This document shows positions 1 through 4,811 of a stretch of DNA of 5,965 nt, piece after piece. Positions within the stretch are counted from its first letter, which is position 1. Every line of letters starts with the position of its first letter. The translations under genes were made by a program, and so were the position numbers. Source of the stretch: JBMNRY01 sp050944915 (GTDB taxonomy: Bacteria > Bacillota > Limnochordia > JAAZLZ01); NCBI GenBank assembly GCA_050944915.1, contig JBMNRY010000109.1:1-5965 (forward strand), given 5' to 3'. Under the pieces are notes generated by a model. The model was not told the origin of the DNA, did not search any database, and saw only the letters and a list, made by a program, of their open reading frames with translations.

Positions 1-448
1 GCCAATGGAGCATGGGCGCTTCGATAAAGCTTAGGGTCTTGCCCCCCAGATCAAGGGAATCGCCGGTCTTGACCACTTGGAACTCCCAACCGGTGGTATC
101 GAAATGCTTCTGAAGGGGTTCCACAGCCCTGGGACTACAGATAATGGGCGCTTGGGGGCAGAGTTCCTTAATCTTCGGCAGGGCCCCCGAATGGTCCATT
201 TCTACGTGGTTGACTACTATATAGTCGATTTTGCCCAAATCCCCTAAAACCGTCTTTAGCTTGTCCACTAACTCATCGGCAAAGGGGGTATAGACGGTAT
301 CGATGAGGGCCGTCTTTTCTCCGATCACCAGATAGGCGTTATATGTCGTACCCCGATGGGTCGAATAGGCGGGCCCATGGAAATAACGGATATTCCAATC
401 GATACTTCCAACCCAATGGACGCCCGGTTTAATCTCCAAGACCGACAT
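1..448 (-). CDS. fprA: FprA-type flavodiiron protein, N-terminal part (cut by left edge)
   Basis: Cytoplasmic flavodiiron protein (A-type flavoprotein), a family that reduces O2 to water and/or NO to N2O in anaerobes with electrons from rubredoxin, NADH systems or F420H2. The 149 visible residues cover most of the metallo-beta-lactamase-like diiron domain. The diagnostic metal ligands are visible: the H-x-E-x-D-H motif in NHVEMDHSGALP (H81, E83, D85, H86) and H148 in EAPMLHW near the cut. The N-terminus (KPGVHWVGSIDWNIRYFHG, then YSTHRGTTYNAYLV) is typical of the family. The second half of the diiron domain and the C-terminal flavodoxin (FMN) domain would lie beyond base 1, so I cannot tell whether a rubredoxin or flavin reductase domain is fused. 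ATG 448 is preceded by AAGGAG with 7 bases of spacing. The gene diverges from the YchF-like gene, and its promoter overlaps a Rex-like operator. The family call is secure; O2 versus NO preference cannot be read from the sequence. Confidence 0.93.
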   Translation of the reverse strand, partial: MSVLEIKPGVHWVGSIDWNIRYFHGPAYSTHRGTTYNAYLVIGEKTALIDTVYTPFADELVDKLKTVLGDLGKIDYIVVNHVEMDHSGALPKIKELCPQAPIICSPRAVEPLQKHFDTTGWEFQVVKTGDSLDLGGKTLSFIEAPMLHW

Positions 449-473
449 GGGATCACTCCTTTTTTCCTAAAGG

Positions 474-491
474 TTGGTAACAATTTAACAT
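474..491. promoter_or_regulatory. Rex-like operator in the fprA promoter
   Basis: The site TTGGTAACAATTTAACAT matches the known Rex consensus TTGTTAA-N4-TTAACAA at 12 of its 14 fixed positions, with the correct 4-base centre. It covers the predicted -10 element and start point of fprA. Rex is the NADH/NAD+-sensing repressor widespread in Gram-positive bacteria; it leaves DNA when NADH is high. The match is seen directly; binding by Rex is inferred, and no rex gene is in the window. Confidence 0.6.
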
Positions 492-510
492 AAAAAACAG
501 AAATCAGCAA
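482..510 (-). promoter_or_regulatory. Probable sigma-A promoter of fprA
   Basis: Read on the minus strand, TTGCTG (505-510) is followed after 17 bases by TAAATT (482-487). The -35 matches only 3 of 6 consensus bases and the -10 matches 4 of 6, but the spacing is ideal. The predicted transcript start near 475 gives a short leader of about 27 bases holding the AAGGAG ribosome binding site. The -10 lies inside the Rex-like palindrome, as expected for repression by promoter occlusion. Confidence 0.5.
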
Positions 511-620
511 GTTACCTGAGGGATTACCCCTAAATTTTCCCCCAAAGGGGATAAGCTATGCCTAGGGAAAGGATTTCACCCTCAGTTAGGGAAGTAATAC
601 TTTTGTGTTCAAAATCGTTA

Positions 621-633
621 GGGGAGGCAGAGG
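621..633 (+). promoter_or_regulatory. Ribosome binding site supporting the TTG 639 start
   Basis: GGGGAGG (621-627) and AGAGG (629-633) lie 11 and 5 bases before TTG 639, which is exactly where homology to the YchF family begins. The alternative ATG 558 has a weaker AAAGGGG seven bases upstream. Confidence 0.6.
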
Positions 634-638
634 ACCCT

Positions 639-1697
639 TTGAAAATAGGTTTAATTGGTTTACCCCAAGTGGGTAAAAGTACGTTGTTTCGCTTACTGAC
701 CGATGGTGCCCATGCCGCCAGCCGAGGCAAGGCTGGGATCGGTGTGGCTAACATACCCGATGGGCGAATCGATAAGTTAACGGAGCTTTATGAGCCGAAA
801 AAGACCATCTATGCTACTTTAGAACTGGTGGATATCGAAGGTTTTACTCCGGGAGAGGGGACAAGCAGGTTCTTAAGCGCGGTGCAGGATGTAGATGCCT
901 TGGTTCAAGTGGTGCGGGCCTTTACCGAACCCGGTGTAGCCAAACTACTGCCCGATGGCGATGCCGCCGATGAATTATTGGCTCTCCAAGAAGAGCTGGC
1001 TTTGGTCGATTGGACCCTCATGGAAAATCGGTTGACAAGGCTGGAAAAAGAGCGGAAAAAGGCGGCACCCCGGGAGGAAGAATTAGCCCTTTTAGCCCGG
1101 GTTCGGGATGCCTTAGAAGAAGGTATCCATCTGCGGACTATGGAGTTCACCGAAGATGAGGCGAAGCTGTTACAGGGCTACTCTTTTTATACGGCTAAGC
1201 CCTTGATTATAGTGGTGAACGTCGATGACGACCAGCTCCAAAGCGGTGATTATCCCGGTCGGGACCGAATCCTCCGCTGGGCTGAAGAACAAGGGGTCAT
1301 CCTTTTACCGGTGGCCGTCCAAATGGAATGGGAAATTGCCCAGCTGCCCCCAGATGACCGGGAGGTCTTTATGGCCGATTTAGGTTTGGATAGTACCGGT
1401 GTGGCCCGGCTAGCCAGGGCTGTTTATCAGCAGTTAGGCCTCATCTCCTTTTTTACCGTCGGTAAAGATGAAGTCCGGGCCTGGACTATTAAAGCCGGTA
1501 CTTCCGCCAAACGGGCGGCAGGGAAAATCCACAGCGATATCGAGCGGGGCTTCATCCGAGCGGAAGTAATTTCCTACACGGAACTGGTGGAGTTAGGTTC
1601 CATGGCGAAAGCTCGGGAAGAGGGACGCCTCCGTTTGGAGGGTAAGGATTATATAGTCCAAGATGGTGATGTAATCAACTTTCGCTTCAACGTCTAG
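639..1697 (+). CDS. ychF: YchF/DUF933-family P-loop NTPase (divergent YchF-like protein)
   Basis: Obg-type P-loop NTPase of the YchF group; family members bind ribosomes and tend to prefer ATP to GTP. With TTG 639 as start the protein has 352 residues beginning MKIGLIGLPQVGKSTLF, which aligns with the YchF N-terminus. Visible motifs: P-loop GLPQVGKS (7-14); DIEGF (65-69), with a hydrophobic residue where Ras-like GTPases carry catalytic Gln; a helical middle region; the base-specificity motif NVDD (194-197), where YchF usually has N-x-x-E; and a C-terminal TGS/DUF933 domain (about 268-352) with VRAWTI, DIERGFIRAEVIS and LEGKDYIVQDGDVINFRFNV. The region between P-loop and DIEGF is shorter than in Escherichia coli YchF and lacks TIEPN. 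ATG 558 would add 27 residues without family similarity that use AGG, ATA and TCA codons unlike the body, so I reject it. The gene may be a Bacillota paralogue rather than the one-to-one orthologue of ychF. Confidence 0.9.
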   Translation: MKIGLIGLPQVGKSTLFRLLTDGAHAASRGKAGIGVANIPDGRIDKLTELYEPKKTIYATLELVDIEGFTPGEGTSRFLSAVQDVDALVQVVRAFTEPGVAKLLPDGDAADELLALQEELALVDWTLMENRLTRLEKERKKAAPREEELALLARVRDALEEGIHLRTMEFTEDEAKLLQGYSFYTAKPLIIVVNVDDDQLQSGDYPGRDRILRWAEEQGVILLPVAVQMEWEIAQLPPDDREVFMADLGLDSTGVARLARAVYQQLGLISFFTVGKDEVRAWTIKAGTSAKRAAGKIHSDIERGFIRAEVISYTELVELGSMAKAREEGRLRLEGKDYIVQDGDVINFRFNV

Positions 1698-1725
1698 GGG
1701 TGTACACACCCCTAGATTTAATTTT
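1694..1725 (+). terminator. Probable intrinsic terminator of the ychF-like gene
   Basis: A perfect 10-base inverted repeat, CTAGGGGTGT (1694-1703) and ACACCCCTAG (1706-1715), surrounds a 2-base centre, so in RNA about 8-9 pairs form around a small loop. It is followed by ATTTAATTTT, a discontinuous U-rich tail. The left arm contains the TAG stop codon (1695-1697). A separate promoter for typA just downstream supports a transcription unit boundary. The imperfect T tract lowers confidence. Confidence 0.65.
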
Positions 1726-1740
1726 GGCCCACTTAACAGT

Positions 1741-1769
1741 TTGATCCTGATTAGCCTTTCTGCTATTTT
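1741..1769 (+). promoter_or_regulatory. Probable sigma-A promoter of typA (extended -10)
   Basis: TTGATC (1741-1746) is followed after 17 bases by TATTTT (1764-1769), each matching 4 of 6 consensus bases. A TG at 1761-1762 makes an extended -10 (TGcTATTTT). The predicted start near 1776 would put the upstream ATG at 1776 at the very 5' end of the mRNA, another reason to prefer ATG 1809. Confidence 0.55.
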
Positions 1770-1808
1770 AAACTGATGGAATTAATCATATCGGGGGAAG
1801 AGGACTTT

Positions 1809-3632
1809 ATGGAACTGAGGAATATAGCCATTATCGCCCATGTGGACCATGGGAAAACGACATTAGTCGATGCTTTTTTAAAACAGACGGGGGTTTTGCG
1901 GACCAATCAACGGGTCAACGACCGGATCCTCGATAGCGGTGATCTAGAACGGGAACGGGGCATTACCATCCTGGCGAAGAATACAGCGGTTTTTCATCGG
2001 GGGGTTAAGATTAATATCGTCGATACGCCGGGCCACGCCGATTTTGCCGGGGAAGTAGAGAGGATCATGGGCATGGTCGATGGGGTATTGTTAGTCGTCG
2101 ACGGGGCCGAAGGACCCCTGCCCCAGACGAGATATGTCCTGCAAAAGGCATTAGCCCAGGATCTTTTCCCCATCGTGGTCATTAATAAAATCGATCGGGC
2201 CGATGCCCGCCCGGAAGAAGTCCTCGATGAAGTTTTGGAGCTCTTCATCGATTTAGGGGCTACCGATCGACAGCTGGACTTTCCTGTAGTTTGGGCTGTG
2301 GCCCGGGATGGTCTGGCTCATTTAGATCTGGCTGAGGCCCAGGGGCAGCTGGCGGCCGGTCAGGGAAGTATCTTGCCCCTCCTGGATACCATTTTAGATC
2401 ATGTACCTCCACCCCAAGTGGATAAGGATGGCCCCTTACAACTACAAATCACTACTGTGGAATATGATGATTATGTGGGTCGTTTAGCCCTCGGTCGCAT
2501 CACCAGGGGCCATCTGGCCCAAGGCATGGTCATTGGCCTGTGTACATCCGGAGGTATGACGACCCATAAAATCCCTTATCTCTACAACTTTGCCCGGTTG
2601 AAACGGGAACCGATTTCCAGTGCCCCGGCAGGGGAGATCGTGGCCATTGGAGGGATCGAAGATATTTCCATCGGGGATACCATCGTCGATCCCGAGCACC
2701 CAGAGCCTCTGCCGCCCTTAAAGCTCGATGAGCCGACCATCACCGTTCTTTTTCGGGTTAATGACGGTCCCTTTGCCGGTCAAGAAGGTCAATATGTGAC
2801 CTCTCGTCAACTACGGGAACGATTATACCGGGAAGCCCGCACCGATGTGGCCCTTCGGGTTGATGATACCGAATCCCCCGATACCTTTGCCCTTTGTGGT
2901 CGCGGGGAACTCCACTTGGGTATCCTCATTGAAAAGATGCGGCGGGAGGGCTACGAATTCACCGTCTCCAAGCCCCAGCCTGTTCTCAAGGAAATAGACG
3001 GGGTGATCTGTGAACCTATCGAACATGTCTTTGTCGACATCCCCGAGGAACATACCGGTACCGTCATCGAATTGTTGGGCCAGCGTAAGGGCGAGATGAT
3101 CAATATGGCCAAAGGCCAGGGAGGGGATGTACGCTTAGAGTTTTTGGTCCCCGCCCGGGGTCTGGTGGGTCTGCGGTCCCTGTTTTTGACGGAGACCAAG
3201 GGCTATGGGGTCTTAACCCATAGCTTCCATAGCTACCAACCTTTTCGAGGAGAAATCCCCGGTCGTCCTTCGGGCAGTTTGGTGGCTTTAGAAGAAGGTG
3301 TGGCCACAGCCTACGCGATCATCGGCATTCAAGAACGGGCCCGCCTATTCATCGAACCGGGCACCCGGGTCTATGGGGGGATGATCATTGGCGAGAATTC
3401 CCGCCCCCAAGACTTAGAGGTGAACATCGCCAAGAAACGGCATGTGACCAATATCCGTTCTTCTACCGCGGAGATCGCTGAGCGCCTCGATGCGCCGGTA
3501 CAGATGGGTTTAGAAGAGGCTTTGGCCTTTATTGCCATCGATGAGTTGGTGGAAGTCACCCCCCAAGCCATCCGTCTACGCAAGGCCATCTTAGATCGAC
3601 ACAAAAGACATAACCAAAAAAAGGGCGGGTGA
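1809..3632 (+). CDS. typA: Ribosome-associated translational GTPase TypA/BipA
   Basis: Translational GTPase of the EF-G/LepA superfamily that binds the 70S ribosome and helps ribosome assembly and growth under cold or other stress. Starting at ATG 1809 the protein has 607 residues, normal for TypA, beginning MELRNIAIIAHVDHGKTTL. The G domain shows AHVDHGKT (10-17), ERGITI (switch I), DTPGHADF (72-79) and NKID (126-129). EF-G-like domains II, III and V follow, then the TypA C-terminal domain with RGLVGLRS, HSYQPFRGEIPGR, GENSRPQDLEVN and the KKRHVTNIRSS block. The G5 loop reads WAVARDG (162-168), where the family usually has YASAxxG. ATG 1776 in the same frame adds 11 non-family residues and lacks a ribosome binding site, whereas GGGGGAAGAGGA (1793-1804) lies 4 bases before ATG 1809. 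It has its own promoter and is followed 4 bases on by the DUF188 gene, so the two are probably cotranscribed. Confidence 0.97.
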   Translation: MELRNIAIIAHVDHGKTTLVDAFLKQTGVLRTNQRVNDRILDSGDLERERGITILAKNTAVFHRGVKINIVDTPGHADFAGEVERIMGMVDGVLLVVDGAEGPLPQTRYVLQKALAQDLFPIVVINKIDRADARPEEVLDEVLELFIDLGATDRQLDFPVVWAVARDGLAHLDLAEAQGQLAAGQGSILPLLDTILDHVPPPQVDKDGPLQLQITTVEYDDYVGRLALGRITRGHLAQGMVIGLCTSGGMTTHKIPYLYNFARLKREPISSAPAGEIVAIGGIEDISIGDTIVDPEHPEPLPPLKLDEPTITVLFRVNDGPFAGQEGQYVTSRQLRERLYREARTDVALRVDDTESPDTFALCGRGELHLGILIEKMRREGYEFTVSKPQPVLKEIDGVICEPIEHVFVDIPEEHTGTVIELLGQRKGEMINMAKGQGGDVRLEFLVPARGLVGLRSLFLTETKGYGVLTHSFHSYQPFRGEIPGRPSGSLVALEEGVATAYAIIGIQERARLFIEPGTRVYGGMIIGENSRPQDLEVNIAKKRHVTNIRSSTAEIAERLDAPVQMGLEEALAFIAIDELVEVTPQAIRLRKAILDRHKRHNQKKGG

Positions 3633-3636
3633 TCCT

Positions 3637-4086
3637 ATGCAAGTCCTCGTCGATGCCGACGCCTGCCCTCGCTCCGTTTTGGCTATTCTTCAAGAATTAG
3701 CCCCCAAATACTGTTTTTCGCTGCTTACAATATCTTCTTTCCATCACCAAATCGATCATGCCCACCATTTAGTGGCCGATGATGGGCCCGATGCCGCCGA
3801 TTGGCTCATCCTTAGACACCTGCAACGAGGCGATATCGTAATCACCCAAGATTGGGGTCTAGCCTCCTTAGTCTTAGCCCGGGGAGGGAGGGCGATCTCT
3901 CCCTATGGGCGGGAATATCGAGGGGAGACCATCGACTTCTTACTAGAAGAAAGGTATCTCCAGGCTAAACACCGGCGGAGAGGAGGGCGAACCAGGGGGC
4001 CGGCTCCCCGCAGTCCGGAAGACGATGTGCGTTTTCGGGACCGGTTCATCGCCTTACTCACCGGGGAAGTCGAAAGGGAGGAATAA
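3637..4086 (+). CDS. YaiI/YqxD family (DUF188) protein, PIN-like
   Basis: Conserved cytoplasmic protein of 149 residues, full length for the family, whose molecular function is not established; the fold is related to PIN-type nucleases. Family signatures are the N-terminal VDADACPR (5-12), the acidic block VADDGPDAADWLI in the first half, GDIVITQDWGLASLVLARG, SPYGREY, and a C-terminal RFRDRFIALL. The clustered aspartates fit a metal-binding PIN-like site, but catalysis is inference. ATG 3637 lies 4 bases after the typA TGA, and the purine-rich GGGCGGG serving as its ribosome binding site lies inside the last typA codons, so translation is probably coupled to typA. Before the C-terminal motif is a basic stretch, KHRRRGGRTRG, that could contact nucleic acid. 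No convincing terminator follows. Confidence 0.93.
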   Translation: MQVLVDADACPRSVLAILQELAPKYCFSLLTISSFHHQIDHAHHLVADDGPDAADWLILRHLQRGDIVITQDWGLASLVLARGGRAISPYGREYRGETIDFLLEERYLQAKHRRRGGRTRGPAPRSPEDDVRFRDRFIALLTGEVEREE

Positions 4087-4151
4087 TTACCAGCGCCTTG
4101 GTTCTAAAGGAGAATCCGTGCTAGAAAAGGAGGTATTACCCTCGGCGGGTA

Positions 4152-4181
4152 TTGACAGATGATAGAAGAATATGATATTTT
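4152..4181 (+). promoter_or_regulatory. Sigma-A promoter of the nuoE-nuoF operon
   Basis: A perfect TTGACA -35 (4152-4157) is followed by an AT-rich -10 region. TATTTT (4176-4181) lies at 18-base spacing with an extended TG (4173-4174); GATATT (4174-4179) lies at 16-base spacing. Either choice puts the start near 4187, giving an untranslated leader of about 110 bases before ATG 4297. The Rex-like site lies just downstream of the start. Confidence 0.65.
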
Positions 4182-4198
4182 TAATGGTAACGAGAATA

Positions 4199-4216
4199 TT
4201 GTGATAGTGTTCACTT
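4199..4216. promoter_or_regulatory. Rex-like operator upstream of nuoE-nuoF
   Basis: TTGTGATAGTGTTCACTT matches the GTGA/TCAC form of the Rex consensus, TTGTGAA-N4-TTCACAA, at 11 of 14 fixed positions, with the core GTGA-N6-TCAC intact. It sits about 11-28 bases downstream of the predicted transcript start, where a bound repressor would block early elongation or promoter clearance. The target, an NADH-oxidising module, is a typical Rex-controlled function. Binding is inferred. Confidence 0.6.
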
Positions 4217-4279
4217 TTGTAAGGTAACCGGTGGAGTGTAATTTTTTTAGTAACTTAAGTGAAAACGAGGGCTATCACA
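4200..4279 (+). repeat. Nested inverted repeats in the nuoE leader
   Basis: TGTGATAG (4200-4207) is complementary to CTATCACA (4272-4279), and inside that TTCACTT (4210-4216) is complementary to AAGTGAA (4257-4263). An alternative, weaker hairpin pairs TTCACT (4210-4215) with 4235-4241 through one bulge, and is followed at once by seven T (4242-4248). The outer arm ends just before the AAGGGGGG ribosome binding site of nuoE. The complementarity is visible; any RNA role is speculative, because part of it follows from the palindromic Rex-like site. Confidence 0.35.
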
Positions 4280-4282
4280 TTC

Positions 4283-4290
4283 AAGGGGGG
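4283..4290 (+). promoter_or_regulatory. Ribosome binding site fixing the nuoE start at ATG 4297
   Basis: AAGGGGGG lies 6 bases before ATG 4297. The in-frame GTG 4231 has no comparable site, and the residues between them resemble no family member. Confidence 0.7.
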
Positions 4291-4296
4291 CCAACG

Positions 4297-4800
4297 ATGG
4301 AAGTCGCAGTCCGCAAGTGCCAATGTAAGAAGGTAGATGATCATCGTTACAGGAAGTTGGCGCAGATCATCGACGATTACCGGGGAAAGGCCGGAGCTCT
4401 AATCCCTGTACTCCACCAAGCACAACAGCTCTTTGGCTATTTACCCCAGGATGTGCAGCAGGAAATCGCGGCAGGATTAGATGTCCCTTTAAGTGAGATC
4501 GACGGAGTCATTACCTTTTATTCCCTCTTCACTTCCCAACCCCAGGGTAGGTACAAAGTCGGCATTTGTATGGGAACGGCCTGTTATGTCAAAGGGGCAG
4601 CCCAAGTCCTAGCCGAGCTCAAAAAACAACTGGATGTGGAAGTAAATCACACTACACGGGATGGGCTTTTCACCTTGGAAGTCACCAGATGTGTCGGTGC
4701 CTGCGGTCTTGCCCCGGTACTCATCATCGGTGATGACGTCCATGGCCGGGTGGCGCCGAAGGATGTGCCTGGAATCTTGGCCCAGTATTCCCTGGATTAG
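4297..4800 (+). CDS. nuoE: NuoE/HydC (HndA)-like [2Fe-2S] subunit of an NAD(P)H-linked hydrogenase or oxidoreductase
   Basis: Thioredoxin-like [2Fe-2S] subunit of about 18 kDa (167 residues), homologous to the 24-kDa subunit of complex I and to HydC/HndA of NAD(P)-linked [FeFe] hydrogenases. It passes electrons within the soluble NADH-oxidising module. An N-terminal helical region (ALIPVLHQAQQLFGYLPQDVQQEIA, DGVITFYSLF) precedes the cluster domain. All four ligands are visible: C91 and C96 in CMGTAC, C132 and C136 in CVGACGLAP. A short Cys-rich N-terminus (KCQCKK, residues 7-12) is not part of the conserved site. The next gene starts 11 bases after the stop and encodes the FMN/NADH subunit, so the two form one unit. 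A promoter and Rex-like operator lie upstream. No other complex I subunit is visible, which favours a hydrogenase or formate dehydrogenase partner over respiratory complex I; the catalytic subunit is outside the window. Confidence 0.93.
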   Translation: MEVAVRKCQCKKVDDHRYRKLAQIIDDYRGKAGALIPVLHQAQQLFGYLPQDVQQEIAAGLDVPLSEIDGVITFYSLFTSQPQGRYKVGICMGTACYVKGAAQVLAELKKQLDVEVNHTTRDGLFTLEVTRCVGACGLAPVLIIGDDVHGRVAPKDVPGILAQYSLD

Positions 4801-4811
4801 GGGGTAGCTCC

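Noticed and set aside
538..551. Small hairpin TCCCC/GGGGA in the divergent spacer, considered as a terminator
   Set aside because: It has only 5 pairs, no T run on either side, and no upstream gene pointing into it from either strand.
1739..1750. AGTTTGATCCTG, identical to the conserved 5' end of 16S rRNA genes
   Set aside because: Only these 12 bases match; the following sequence departs at once and runs into a promoter and typA. No rRNA gene is present.
1776..1808. Extension of typA upstream to ATG 1776
   Set aside because: It coincides with the predicted transcript start, has no ribosome binding site and adds 11 residues before the conserved MELRNIAIIAHVDHGK start.
4137..4151. TACCC/GGGTA hairpin after the DUF188 gene, considered as a terminator
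   Set aside because: The stem has five pairs and is followed by TTGACAG rather than a T run, so it does not look like an intrinsic terminator.
476..4228. The 6-mer GGTAAC recurs in both redox spacers (476, 4186, 4223; inverted at 511)
   Set aside because: One copy is part of the Rex-like site, and a 6-mer is expected a few times by chance in 6 kb on both strands; spacing and orientation differ between the two spacers.
4231..4296. Extension of the nuoE frame upstream to GTG 4231
   Set aside because: It lacks a ribosome binding site, runs through an AT-rich leader with a T7 stretch, and adds 22 residues unlike the family; ATG 4297 has AAGGGGGG in place.
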